From the NCBI GenBank assembly GCA_020436835.1, contig JAGQWZ010000422.1:1-51497 (forward strand): a stretch of 51,497 nt of DNA, written 5' to 3'. This stretch comes from Saprospiraceae bacterium (lineage in GTDB: Bacteria > Bacteroidota > Bacteroidia > Chitinophagales > Saprospiraceae). A program made the translations under genes and the position numbers. The first letter of the stretch is position 1. The number at the start of each line of letters is the position of its first letter. Under the pieces are notes generated by a model that ran no database searches, was not told the DNA's origin, and was given only the letters and a program-made list of their open reading frames with translations. Shown one piece after another: positions 1 through 9,470 of the stretch.

Positions 1-1711
1 GTTCCAATGACATTCGCTCATAGTTCCTGACTAATTTGTCCAGATTTTCCTTTTGATTTTGTATCTCGCTTAATTTCTTTTCGAGGTCATTTTTTTCCTT
101 TTGTAAATTGGTTAGCAAATAATCGAGACGCCCTTCTCTTTTTCCCATCTTTTGACGGGCTCTCTGCACAATTTTCTCATGTAATCCACTCCGGTGCGCC
201 ATCTCAAAAGCAAAGGAACTACCTGGAGCTCCAACGTGCAATTGGAATGTTGGCTGCAGTGCTTCTTTATCGAAAGCCATGGCGGCATTTTGCATCCCTT
301 TCGTTTTTGAAGCGACAATCTTTAGGTTGCCATAATGGGTGGTTACCACTCCTCGGGCCTTCAGATGATGCAGTCTGAAAAGAATTGATTCTGCGATGGC
401 AGCACCAATCGTTGGCTCGGTGCCGGAGCCAAACTCGTCGATGAGGAAGAGGGTTTTGGCATCCGACCTCTCGGTGAATACCTTCATGTTGTGCAGGTGA
501 GAAGTGTAAGTGCTCAGGTCCTGTTCTATACTTTGTTGGTCTCCGATATCAGTAAGGATTTGTTGAAAGATGCCCATGGTAGAGTGATCGTCAACCGGAG
601 TCAGTAAGGCAGCCTGATGCATGAGACAGAGTAGGCCTACTGCCTTTAAAGTAATGCTTTTTCCTCCGGCATTGGGTCCGCTAATGATTAATATCCGATG
701 CTCGTGATTAAGCGTAAGGTTAAAGGGAATCACCACATCACGGTCTTTTTGGTGCTTTAGTAGGAGGAGCGGATGAAAAGCCCGGTGCCATTCAAAGGCC
801 GCTTCAGCGGTACATTTGGGCATCGTCCTCACCCCCAGAGCAATGGCTTGCATCGACTTGGCCTGGATGAGATCAATTTCTATGATGACCTGAATACTAC
901 TGTGAATCACCGGGAGATTTTGATGCAGGTCCTGACAAAGGGACTTCAGTATTTTTCGGATTTCCCGCCTTTCTTCATTTTGCAATTCGAAGAGTTCACT
1001 ATCAAGTGCCAGGGTCTCTTCGGGTTGCATAAAAACCGTTTTACCGGTCGAGGATTCATCATGAATGATCCCTTTGATTTTTCTTTTATGCTCTGAGAAT
1101 ACGGCAAGCACACGTCTTCCGTTACGGTATGATTCGAAATTATCCGTAAGGTAGCCCTGATTCTTGTAACTGATCAGGGCTCGATTGAAGGCTTTGTCCA
1201 ACGCACTTGATTTGGATTGGATATCCTTTCGGATTTTGGCCAGTTGATCGGATGCCGTACTTTTAATTTCACCCTCTTCGTCGAAAATCCGGTTAAAGTG
1301 TTTTCGAACTTTTGGCAGCGGTTCGGTTTGGGTCAAAACGGAGTAGAGGGGCTTCCAACGGATCCGCTTTTCTTTAGTGAAAAAATCAAACCAGGAGGAA
1401 ACCATCTCCAGCTGATTTCTCAATTCGAGCAGAGGTTCAATTTCCAGGACACTATCTGTGATTTCAAGCATTTCCAGGCTTTCGCTCAGATCCTGGTATG
1501 CCCCCACATGGATATGATGCGTATCTTGCAAAATATCCTGAAAACAGGTTATTTCTTCTAATTTCCGGCGAATGATGATAGCATCTTCATAAACAGGAAG
1601 TTCATCTACGTATGCCTTCGCCGGGGTTCCACTACAACGGCCTTTAAGATCCTGTAAAATCTTCTCAAATTCCAATTGTTTGTAGATGTCGCGGGGATAG
1701 AGAAATGCCAT
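1..1711 (-). CDS. mutS2: MutS2-family DNA-binding ATPase (partial, C-terminus beyond left edge)
   Basis: The minus-strand frame is open from an ATG at 1711 to base 1, giving 570 codons; the end of the gene lies outside the window. The protein begins MAFLYPRDIYKQLEFEKI, as expected for MutS2, which lacks the mismatch-recognition domain of MutS. The ATPase core is complete: Walker A GPNAGGKS, Walker B DEFGSGTEPT, then the GVVTTHYGNLK segment. A charged, probably coiled-coil stretch follows (QKEKNDLEKKLSEIQNQK) and runs off the edge. The KOW and Smr nuclease regions normally found at the C-terminus are not visible. MutS2 proteins act on branched DNA and recombination intermediates or on collided ribosomes, depending on the species; which applies here cannot be read from the sequence. 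The family call is secure. Confidence 0.93.
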   Translation of the reverse strand, partial: MAFLYPRDIYKQLEFEKILQDLKGRCSGTPAKAYVDELPVYEDAIIIRRKLEEITCFQDILQDTHHIHVGAYQDLSESLEMLEITDSVLEIEPLLELRNQLEMVSSWFDFFTKEKRIRWKPLYSVLTQTEPLPKVRKHFNRIFDEEGEIKSTASDQLAKIRKDIQSKSSALDKAFNRALISYKNQGYLTDNFESYRNGRRVLAVFSEHKRKIKGIIHDESSTGKTVFMQPEETLALDSELFELQNEERREIRKILKSLCQDLHQNLPVIHSSIQVIIEIDLIQAKSMQAIALGVRTMPKCTAEAAFEWHRAFHPLLLLKHQKDRDVVIPFNLTLNHEHRILIISGPNAGGKSITLKAVGLLCLMHQAALLTPVDDHSTMGIFQQILTDIGDQQSIEQDLSTYTSHLHNMKVFTERSDAKTLFLIDEFGSGTEPTIGAAIAESILFRLHHLKARGVVTTHYGNLKIVASKTKGMQNAAMAFDKEALQPTFQLHVGAPGSSFAFEMAHRSGLHEKIVQRARQKMGKREGRLDYLLTNLQKEKNDLEKKLSEIQNQKENLDKLVRNYERMSLE

Positions 1712-2023
1712 TATGAGTCTAAGTAGTACTAATTGCGAAGGTAATGGTTTTTATAAAGGACGAATGATGAATGCATGGGGAACAAAGCAAATCGGGGGTA
1801 TGCCAATCCCCGGGAGTTTAAGCTTCCTATTCCTCGATACCTGGTTTGTGATGCTTCCATTGGAAGAGAAAATGTCACAATCATCTGTACCTGGTTGTTT
1901 TTGATCGTCTCTTATCTTGAGTTTATCCATCTTTTTGACCGGTTTTTCCGGAGTGCTTTGATCGACCGGACTCACTGCTATCCAGGATTTGAAATTTGAA
2001 ATATTTATTAGCACTTTTACTTT
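1712..2023. other. Intergenic region between divergent mutS2 and folP
   Basis: These 312 bases separate two divergent genes and must hold both promoters. Short open frames exist on both strands (for example 1751-2038 minus and 1775-1999 plus), but none gives a protein-like sequence. On the minus strand, upstream of mutS2, TACCTTCG resembles the Bacteroidota -7 box but has no convincing -33 partner. I see no clear terminator, repeat or RNA gene. Confidence 0.5.
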
Positions 2024-2887
2024 ATGCTTTGGCCACAAACGACATTAAATTGCAGAGGAATTCTTCTGGATCTCCTCGATCCGGTAGTGATGGGTATTGT
2101 GAATGCCACTCCGGATTCCTTTTATGCTTCCAGCAGGGTCAATTTTGTGCGTGACACCATGCACAAGGTGGAAAAAATGATCGATGAAGGAGTAGCGATC
2201 ATCGATGTTGGAGGCATGAGTACCCGGCCAGGTGCCAAAGAAATCAGTCCGGAAGAAGAGTTGGATCGGCTCAAGCCGTTGATACCTGCGATCCGGTCTG
2301 CCTTTCCCCAACAAATTATCTCCATAGATACTATCTGGGGATCGGTGGCGCAATGGGCCCTGGATGCCGGTGTACATATGATCAATGACATTTCTGCCTG
2401 GAGCATTGATCCTGAACTTCTGGAGGTTGTGACCTTAAACAAGGTTCCTTATATATTGATGCATATGAAGGGTACGCCGGCGACAATGCAGGAACAGGCT
2501 ACCTATGACGATGTAGTAGTTGAGGTGCTGGACTTCCTGATCGCAAAATTAGGAATCCTGGCGGCACGGGGGGTGTATGACGTGATAGTGGATCCTGGTT
2601 TTGGTTTTGCCAAGAGTGCCCGGCATAATTTTGAATTATTACAAAACCTGCACGCTTTTCAAATTTTGGATAAACCAATTCTTGCCGGGCTTTCCCGCAA
2701 ATCCACCATACAAAAAACACTGGGAGTCTCTGCCGATGAGGCGCTGAATGGGACCACCGCGCTTAATATGGTGGCCCTGCAACAGGGGGCAAAAATACTC
2801 CGCGTCCATGACGTAGCGGAGGCTATGCAATGTATAAGGCTCCATAAAGAGTTGCGCCAATATGATCGCTCCCAATGGAGTCCGTGA
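2024..2887 (+). CDS. folP: Dihydropteroate synthase
   Basis: This 287-residue protein matches dihydropteroate synthase over its full length. The enzyme condenses 6-hydroxymethyl-dihydropterin diphosphate with p-aminobenzoate in cytosolic folate synthesis and is the target of sulfonamides. Visible motifs are MGIVNATPDSFY near residue 22 (diphosphate loop), VGGMSTRPGA near residue 62, the ISIDT strand, MHMKGTPATMQ near residue 147, DPGFGFAKS near residue 191, and GLSRKS near residue 223. The ATG at 2024 leaves a short N-terminal lead-in before the first barrel strand, as is usual. No other folate gene is adjacent, although thyA, which consumes the methylene-folate made with this cofactor, lies about 20 kb downstream. 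Confidence 0.95.
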   Translation: MLWPQTTLNCRGILLDLLDPVVMGIVNATPDSFYASSRVNFVRDTMHKVEKMIDEGVAIIDVGGMSTRPGAKEISPEEELDRLKPLIPAIRSAFPQQIISIDTIWGSVAQWALDAGVHMINDISAWSIDPELLEVVTLNKVPYILMHMKGTPATMQEQATYDDVVVEVLDFLIAKLGILAARGVYDVIVDPGFGFAKSARHNFELLQNLHAFQILDKPILAGLSRKSTIQKTLGVSADEALNGTTALNMVALQQGAKILRVHDVAEAMQCIRLHKELRQYDRSQWSP

Positions 2888-3005
2888 TTGATGTAATCTT
2901 GCAAACTTCTCTTATCTTCTTTCAGCCAGATTAAAGGTCTGTCCACTTACTGAAGATATCGGGAGGGAATAGTATGGATCGACAGCCTGGGTACGTAACT
3001 TATTG

Positions 3006-3013
3006 TATTTTTG
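3006..3013 (+). promoter_or_regulatory. Bacteroidota-type -7 box before tamB-like gene
   Basis: TATTTTTG matches the TAnnTTTG -7 consensus of the Bacteroidota primary sigma factor. It lies 17 bases before the start codon at 3031, which predicts a very short leader of about 12 bases. No good -33 TTTG is visible at the expected distance, so support rests on the -7 box alone. Confidence 0.4.
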
Positions 3014-3030
3014 CACGTTAGTACTCTGGA

Positions 3031-6000
3031 ATGAAAGAGGATCAGGAAAATACGCAGTTTAGAATTGTCCTAAAATGGATTGGATACAGCATCCTGCTTT
3101 TCTTCCTGTTGATATTCCTGCTTTCATTATTGATTCAGATACCCCTGGTACAAAATTGGGTGGTGCGTGATGTGAGCAACCGCATATCCAGAGATGTAGG
3201 ATCAGAGGTGAAAGTGGGGCATATCAAGCTTAATTTTTTTGACGACCTGCTTGTCAACGATCTGCTGATCCGGGATCAAAGGGGAGACACCTTACTCTAC
3301 AGTCAGAGGGCGTACCTAAACCTCGAACGACCTCTGCTGGGATTGTTTCGCGGACGTCTGGCGGTGGAGGCGATTGAACTGGATGAGTCCAAATGCTATT
3401 TGCGAACCTTCCCTGATGCTGGTACCAATTATGACTTCTTACTCGATTACTTCAACCGGGAGAATCAGGATTCTCTGGTACCTAAAGACAGTACCGGACA
3501 GGGAGTCGAATTTTTCTTTGATCCTCTTAGGGTACGGCTGAACAACATTACGTTTAAGAGTGAAAATAGTCGAAAGGGCAAGAAAACTACTTTGCTCTTA
3601 CCCCAAGCATTTGCCAGGGTATATAAATTGGCACCGAATCAACCTTTTCAGTTGAATAATGTGGTACTGGAACAGCCAAAGTTTATCCTGGAAAAATACC
3701 CACAAGACAGGTCTGGTGAGATAACAGAAACCTCCATTGGCGCAAAGCAAAAACATTTCGGTGAAAGCGATGATGATACTGGTCCTGCAATTGCCCTGTT
3801 TGTAGAAAATCTGCAGGTAAATGAAGGTTCCGCGCAAATAATTGATAAGTTAAAACCTTTCCGGCGGACCTTGCCCGGAGTTATCAATTGGAGAGATGCC
3901 CAGGCCAACCATATTAATTTTGAGATTCAGAATTTGATTTGGCAACGTGAAGAAGGTTTCCTCACTCTGGATCATTTGGATTTTGTGACGCCGGAGGGTC
4001 TCGAAGTTGAAAATATTGAAGCGGAAAATGTGGAATTTACTGCCTCTTCCATATCCTTTTTCGACTTTCTTCTGAAAACTCCCAATAGTCTGCTCACGAA
4101 CCGGTTGGATTTCAACTTTTCCTCCCTCGCAGACTTTCAGAATTTCGAAGACAAAGTGCGGATCACGGCCAACTTTGATGACAGCTACATTGCCTTAAGG
4201 GACATTTTATTTTTCTCAGATCCGCTGAATAATAATGAGTTTTTTAATCTGAATGGAGGTAAAAGAATTGATTTGCAGGGAGAAGTGACCGGTACAATCA
4301 ATGACCTGCGTGGAAACAATATTGATCTTCAACTGGCCGATCAGGGATATATACGCGGAGATTTTTGGTTAAGAAATGTTACTTCCCAGGGCGAAGAGCT
4401 TCTGACCCTGGATATGGAGGATGCAGAAATAGAATTAAGTACTCTTCGCCAACTCATTCCCAACTTCAACCCGCCTTCCACCTTCGATAAATTGGGATTG
4501 CTAAAATTTACCGGAAATTTTGATGGTTATTTTCATGACTTCATAGCCTCCGGAAGCTTATTGACAGATTTAGGAGATATGCAGATGGATATGCGTATGA
4601 ATTGGGATGAGGGAGGTTTTAATGAGGCGGCATATCAGGGCAAACTGGAATTGATAAATTTCGACCTGGCTCAGTGGTCTGATTCAGACCTCTATGGAAT
4701 CACATCTTTGACGGCCGAGGTTAAGGATGGAAAAGGTCTGAGCCTGGATGAAGTCACTGCAGATCTTTATGCAAAGGTAGGAGACTTTCCATTCAAAGGG
4801 TATCACTATCGAAATGCTGTTTTACAAGGGCAATTAAACAAGCAATTTTTTGAAGGTCAATTTTATATTTCCGATCCTAATGTCACGCTTGATTTCAATG
4901 GTCATATTGACATCACCGATACCCTTCCCAAGTTTGACTTTACGGCGAGTGTGGAATATGTGAATTTCCAGGCTTTGAATTTTTCCCGGAAAAAATTGGA
5001 AGGCTCCGGAGACATCGATTTTGATTTTACTTATCATGATCTGTTCAACCTTGATGGATCAGTAAGATCCTATGATCTGAGAATTGTAGATGACACCATC
5101 GTGCATCAATTGGACAGCCTGCAGATTTTGTCAAAATTAAATGATGGGCATAATAAAAATCTTCGGGTAGTTTCTGACATTTTTGATTTTCATTTAATTG
5201 GTGATTTTGATTTAAAACATTTACCGGCATCTATTAAGAAATTAATTCGAAAAAAGCATCCTCAGCTTGCCGGGAAATTGAAGTTGGAAGAACTGGTACC
5301 TGACAGTTTGTACACATCCAATGATTTTCATTTTAATGGAGTAATGGAAGACTCTAAGGGAATTCAAAAGCTTTTTAATGCTTCGTTGGCTGATTTCAAA
5401 CATGTTGTACTCAATGGAGCTTTTTCCAATGATACTTCTTATAATTTCAAATACAGAATGGACCTGCACGCTCCATTCATTCAATTTGGAAATAATCAAT
5501 TGAAAGATATCGCCCTGGACCTGAGTGGTGAAAATGCCCGGAGTGAATGGGATATCTACTCTGAAAGCGTTCGACTGGGTAAAAAAGAACTCTATCCCAT
5601 GTTATTTCACGGAGCTCTTACCAGCGATAGTCTGGATTTCTCCATTAATGCCAAGTCATTTGCCAATATATTTTCAGAGATAGACTTGAAGGGGCTGCTG
5701 TTCCTAAACGATACGCTTTTTCAGATTGATATGGCCAACAGCTCTTTCCGTTTGCTGGATGAACCCTGGCAGGTGGTGCCGAATAACTATATTCAGTTGG
5801 GCGATCATTTTGTGAAGACGGAAAATATGGTTTTTCTATCCAATGAAAGTTATATCCGGGTGACCAGTCCGGGAGATAATAGTCTTAATCTGGAAGTGGA
5901 AAAGGTGGATATTTCTTTTATTGACAATTTGCTACCAAAGAAAAAGTTCACTTTTGATGGATACGCCAATGCCTTGTTAAGAGTGGAGGACATTTTCTCC

Positions 6001-7917
6001 CGGAGCCCGCTCCTCCTGGATTTTAACGTAGATTCTTTTGCGGTCAATGACGATCAATATGGTACCCTGGAGGTGCTGGCGACTATGCCCGATCTGGATA
6101 CAGATGGAGTATTTAATATGGAGATTTCTGATGGCGAAAAGTCTTTAACCGCAAGGGGTCCTTTCTATTTTCCGGTGAAAGGCACGAGTGCCAAATCGCT
6201 ATCTTATGATTTTCAATGTCAATTAACGGACTATCCTTTGAAAATTGGAGAGTATTTTATTGGACACTCGGTAAGTAATACGTCGGGTACCATAAATGGG
6301 ACTTTCCGGTTTTATGAGGAGGAAAACCGGCCATCAATTACCGGAGATGTTTTCCTCAATGGAAGTACAAAAATTGATTATCTGGGTACGACATATCGGA
6401 TGGAAAATCAGAAAGCCACTCTCAGCTCTACTTTATTTGATTTGAGTGGAACGATCGTTATTGATGAATTGGGCAATAGTGCAGAAATAACCGGAGGACT
6501 GGTACACAATCATTTTAAACGGTTTGGTATGTCGGCCACGATTGCATCCAATTATTTTCAGTTTCTAAATACCACAAAAGACGACAATAATATATATTAC
6601 GGCCAGGGCATTGGTGCCGGCACTGTGCAGTTTGGTGGCAATTTTCAACAGGCTGAAATGCGCATCCGCGCTACTACCGGCGCCGGTTCAAGGTTATTTA
6701 TTCCCATTGAAGATGATTTTAGCACCGATGGTGACGCCTTTATTACCTATCTTTTTGATCAGGATTCTTCTCAGCAACTGGGCCGGGTGAATCTGACCGG
6801 CATTAACCTGGATATGCAATTAAATATTACTCCTGAGGCGGAGATGCAGATCATTTTCGATGAATTTTCCGGCGATATTATTAAGGGAACTGGAAATGGA
6901 AATTTAGTACTAACCAAGGAAAGAGCGGGTAATTTGCAAATGACCGGCCGTTATGTGATCGATCAGGGACAGTATTTGTACACCTTACTCGACTTTATCA
7001 ATAAACCATTTGTCATTGACCGGGGTGGTCTGATCACCTGGAGTGGGGATCCACTAAATGCCGATTTAAATATATCCGCACGATATACGGGGTTAAAAGT
7101 CCCACCCCGCAATTTAATTGCTGAATATTTGGAGGGCAGAGTAAATACTGCCGATGCAGAACTGGCCGATATCAGTACCCAGGTCGATTTAATTCTTTTA
7201 TTACGGGGAATTTTAAGCCAGCCTCAGATTGATTTCGATATTCGTTTCCCGGAAATCGATCCGGCGTTGCGAAATTATACCGAGAGTAAAATGCGGATAC
7301 TTAAGGAAGATGTCAGTGAATTAAACCGGCAGGTGTATGGTCTTTTATTTTTCAATTCGTTCTTACCATCGACTATTAACCTGGATCTGACCGCAACTAC
7401 TGTCAATACACTGAGTGAATTTATTACTTCACAACTCAGTAATTATGTGGCAGCCTATATCACCCAGGGGGTAGAGGAAGTGGAATATATTTCCGGGGTC
7501 GATTTTTACTTTGATTATAATTATTACCGCTCAGAAGACTTTATTCAGGGCCAGCAGACCGGGGTTAAAACCGGTTCTGAATTTGCACTGGCACCCAACA
7601 TTCGTTTTTTCGATGACCGGTTGGCATTTAGTCCGGGTGCATCGGTGATCGAGGGCACTGTCCTGCAGGGATCCGCCTTTATCGGTACGGACGTAAAACT
7701 TGATTTTTATGTGACCGATGATAAGCGCTTAAAATTGAGCCTCTTTTACAAGCGATTTCCTTCACTACAGGGTAGTCGAAATAAACTCGGACTTGGCTTT
7801 AGGTTTTCCAAAAGCTATGATTCTTTCGGAGATATTTTCAAAAAGGATAAGAAGGAAGAAGCCGAAGAAATTGGTCCCGGCGTAGAAGTCGAAATGGATA
7901 GGAGTAAGGGGAATTGA
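3031..7917 (+). CDS. TamB-like translocation/assembly module protein (DUF490)
   Basis: A 1628-residue protein with one N-terminal membrane helix (about residues 16-40, rich in Leu/Ile/Phe) followed by a very long, beta-rich, Asp/Asn-rich region with no globular catalytic motif. The last 450 residues have the pattern of the TamB C-terminal DUF490 domain, including GNGNLVLTKERAGNLQMTGR and an LNADLNISARYTG segment. TamB-like proteins are AsmA-superfamily beta-taco proteins that span the periplasm and are implicated in lipid transport or outer-membrane protein assembly. The length is normal for Bacteroidota members, which are longer than E. coli TamB. No tamA/bamA-like partner is adjacent. The C-terminal tail is strongly charged (KKDKKEEAEEIG). 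Confidence 0.85.
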   Translation: MKEDQENTQFRIVLKWIGYSILLFFLLIFLLSLLIQIPLVQNWVVRDVSNRISRDVGSEVKVGHIKLNFFDDLLVNDLLIRDQRGDTLLYSQRAYLNLERPLLGLFRGRLAVEAIELDESKCYLRTFPDAGTNYDFLLDYFNRENQDSLVPKDSTGQGVEFFFDPLRVRLNNITFKSENSRKGKKTTLLLPQAFARVYKLAPNQPFQLNNVVLEQPKFILEKYPQDRSGEITETSIGAKQKHFGESDDDTGPAIALFVENLQVNEGSAQIIDKLKPFRRTLPGVINWRDAQANHINFEIQNLIWQREEGFLTLDHLDFVTPEGLEVENIEAENVEFTASSISFFDFLLKTPNSLLTNRLDFNFSSLADFQNFEDKVRITANFDDSYIALRDILFFSDPLNNNEFFNLNGGKRIDLQGEVTGTINDLRGNNIDLQLADQGYIRGDFWLRNVTSQGEELLTLDMEDAEIELSTLRQLIPNFNPPSTFDKLGLLKFTGNFDGYFHDFIASGSLLTDLGDMQMDMRMNWDEGGFNEAAYQGKLELINFDLAQWSDSDLYGITSLTAEVKDGKGLSLDEVTADLYAKVGDFPFKGYHYRNAVLQGQLNKQFFEGQFYISDPNVTLDFNGHIDITDTLPKFDFTASVEYVNFQALNFSRKKLEGSGDIDFDFTYHDLFNLDGSVRSYDLRIVDDTIVHQLDSLQILSKLNDGHNKNLRVVSDIFDFHLIGDFDLKHLPASIKKLIRKKHPQLAGKLKLEELVPDSLYTSNDFHFNGVMEDSKGIQKLFNASLADFKHVVLNGAFSNDTSYNFKYRMDLHAPFIQFGNNQLKDIALDLSGENARSEWDIYSESVRLGKKELYPMLFHGALTSDSLDFSINAKSFANIFSEIDLKGLLFLNDTLFQIDMANSSFRLLDEPWQVVPNNYIQLGDHFVKTENMVFLSNESYIRVTSPGDNSLNLEVEKVDISFIDNLLPKKKFTFDGYANALLRVEDIFSRSPLLLDFNVDSFAVNDDQYGTLEVLATMPDLDTDGVFNMEISDGEKSLTARGPFYFPVKGTSAKSLSYDFQCQLTDYPLKIGEYFIGHSVSNTSGTINGTFRFYEEENRPSITGDVFLNGSTKIDYLGTTYRMENQKATLSSTLFDLSGTIVIDELGNSAEITGGLVHNHFKRFGMSATIASNYFQFLNTTKDDNNIYYGQGIGAGTVQFGGNFQQAEMRIRATTGAGSRLFIPIEDDFSTDGDAFITYLFDQDSSQQLGRVNLTGINLDMQLNITPEAEMQIIFDEFSGDIIKGTGNGNLVLTKERAGNLQMTGRYVIDQGQYLYTLLDFINKPFVIDRGGLITWSGDPLNADLNISARYTGLKVPPRNLIAEYLEGRVNTADAELADISTQVDLILLLRGILSQPQIDFDIRFPEIDPALRNYTESKMRILKEDVSELNRQVYGLLFFNSFLPSTINLDLTATTVNTLSEFITSQLSNYVAAYITQGVEEVEYISGVDFYFDYNYYRSEDFIQGQQTGVKTGSEFALAPNIRFFDDRLAFSPGASVIEGTVLQGSAFIGTDVKLDFYVTDDKRLKLSLFYKRFPSLQGSRNKLGLGFRFSKSYDSFGDIFKKDKKEEAEEIGPGVEVEMDRSKGN

Positions 7918-8009
7918 GTCGAATGACGGATTTTGAATGACGAGTGACGAATTTCGAATAGAGAAAAATCCCGGCCCGGAAAGGGCAGGCTGCTGCGTCT
8001 GCTATGTAT

Positions 8010-8029
8010 GGGATACCTGGTACCCTTTT
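8010..8029 (+). terminator. Weak candidate terminator between convergent tamB-like gene and aroC
   Basis: GGG(A)TAC-CTG-GTACCC can fold into a six-pair stem with one bulged A and is followed by TTTT. It lies 93 bases after the tamB-like stop. The stem is short and the T run has only four bases, so this is tentative. Confidence 0.3.
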
Positions 8030-8092
8030 GATTAGAATGCTGAAGGGAATTGAAGGACGAAAGAGACTTTGTCCGACCCCTTGACTCTAAAC

Positions 8093-9172
8093 TTAGACTT
8101 TACTCAATCTCGCCCTCAATAAGTGATCCGCCATCACCAGCGCAGCCATGGCTTCCACAATCGCGACGGCCCGGGGAACCACACAGGGATCGTGTCTTCC
8201 TTTGCCAGAGACAATCGCCTCATTTCCTTCTTTATCGACACTGGTCTGATCTTTCATGATGGTGGCTACCGGTTTGAAAGCCACCCGGAAATAAATGTCC
8301 ATTCCATTGCTGATACCGCCCTGGACGCCTCCGGAATGGTTAGACTTCGTGATGATCTTATCTTCAATCTTCTCAAAAAGATCGTTGTGTTGTGAACCTC
8401 TCAGCGTTACACCCTCGAAACCGGAGCCATATTCGAAGCCTTTGCAGGCGTTAATGCTCAACATCGCTTTTCCTAAATCGGCATGAAGCTTGTCAAATGC
8501 GGGTTCTCCCAGGCCCACCGGACTCCCGGTGATAACTCCGGTCACCACGCCTCCGACTGTATCACCGGCCTTACGAATGTCTTTGATAAAAGTCTCCATG
8601 GCTTGCGCCATCTCCATATCCGGACACCGGACGACATTGGTTTCGATCAGGCTGCGGTCAATCTCGTAGTGAGACTTGTTGAGTTTCAAATCACCCACCT
8701 GGCTCACATACGCATACAGATCGATCCCATGCGCTTTTAAGAGGCTTTTAGCTATCGCTCCTGCCGCAACCCGTGCTGCAGTCTCTCGCGCTGAAGATCG
8801 TCCCCCTCCTCGATAATCCCGGTGGCCGTATTTTTCCTGATAGGTGTAATCGGCATGAGAGGGCCGGTATTTATCGGCAATGTGAGAATAATCCTTCGAA
8901 CGTTGGTCTTCATTGTAAATGATCATGCCGATGGGAGTTCCGGTGCTTAAGCCTTCGAAAACACCGGACAAGATTTCAATCTTGTCTCCCTCTTTACGCT
9001 GGGTTACAATGTTGGATTGACCAGGACGACGCCGATCGAGATCCCGCTGAATATCCGCTGGATCTATCTTGAGGCCGGCCGGACAACCATCTACAGTCAC
9101 TCCGATGCCTTTTCCATGACTTTCACCGAAAGTCATGATCTTAAATGCCTGTCCAAAAGTATTTCCGCCCAT
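8093..9172 (-). CDS. aroC: Chorismate synthase
   Basis: This 359-residue protein is chorismate synthase, which eliminates phosphate from 5-enolpyruvylshikimate-3-phosphate to give chorismate, the last common step of aromatic synthesis; the reaction needs reduced FMN. All signature motifs are present: [18 protein letters not shown] (residues 16-33), RRRPGQS near residue 48, [30 protein letters not shown] and [15 protein letters not shown]. Length and start ([20 protein letters not shown]) agree with the family. It is transcribed toward the TamB-like gene and appears to stand alone. Its upstream region contains TTCTTTGC, one mismatch from the Bacteroidota -7 box. Confidence 0.96.
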   Translation of the reverse strand: MGGNTFGQAFKIMTFGESHGKGIGVTVDGCPAGLKIDPADIQRDLDRRRPGQSNIVTQRKEGDKIEILSGVFEGLSTGTPIGMIIYNEDQRSKDYSHIADKYRPSHADYTYQEKYGHRDYRGGGRSSARETAARVAAGAIAKSLLKAHGIDLYAYVSQVGDLKLNKSHYEIDRSLIETNVVRCPDMEMAQAMETFIKDIRKAGDTVGGVVTGVITGSPVGLGEPAFDKLHADLGKAMLSINACKGFEYGSGFEGVTLRGSQHNDLFEKIEDKIITKSNHSGGVQGGISNGMDIYFRVAFKPVATIMKDQTSVDKEGNEAIVSGKGRHDPCVVPRAVAIVEAMAALVMADHLLRARLSKV

Positions 9173-9470
9173 ATGAATTTATATGTTGCAAAGAAAATGA
9201 ATATTTCGTTAGCAGTCGTCAGAGAGGCAGGTCATGGATCACCGTCGACCCCGGAGATGTGGTCATACCATCGAGACTTGATAGCAGACAGGCCTGATGG
9301 TGTAGCGGCAGGGCAGGCTGGACGAAAAACGTGATCTCAATCTATGAAATCATTTGATTCACAAGGCTTTGGCATGCTATATGTCTAGTAATATATTAGA
9401 TTAAATAATTTGTTTAATTTTGAGCCGTTATTGCTCGAGATCATTTGACAAACTAAAAAGTAGCACCGTC
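9173..9470. other. Intergenic region between divergent aroC and M23 peptidase gene
   Basis: About 300 bases that should hold the aroC promoter (minus) and the peptidase promoter (plus). The right part is very A/T-rich (TAATATATTAGATTAAATAA) and ends in a perfect -7 box at 9415-9422. Frames crossing the left part look like antisense of aroC. I see no RNA gene. Confidence 0.45.
9415..9422 (+). promoter_or_regulatory. Bacteroidota-type -7 box deciding the M23 peptidase start
   Basis: TAATTTTG matches TAnnTTTG exactly and sits in an A/T-rich stretch. Transcription would start near 9428. This excludes the in-frame TTG at 9420, which lies inside the box, and points to the ATG at 9471 as the true start. 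No clear -33 TTTG is seen. Confidence 0.45.

Noticed and set aside
1751..2038. A 95-codon minus-strand frame upstream of mutS2
   Set aside because: It overlaps the folP start, shows no motif or signal peptide and occupies the promoter region of two divergent genes.
9420..9470. Extended N-terminus of the M23 peptidase from TTG at 9420
   Set aside because: This TTG lies inside a perfect -7 promoter box, and the hydrophobic signal begins directly after the ATG at 9471.
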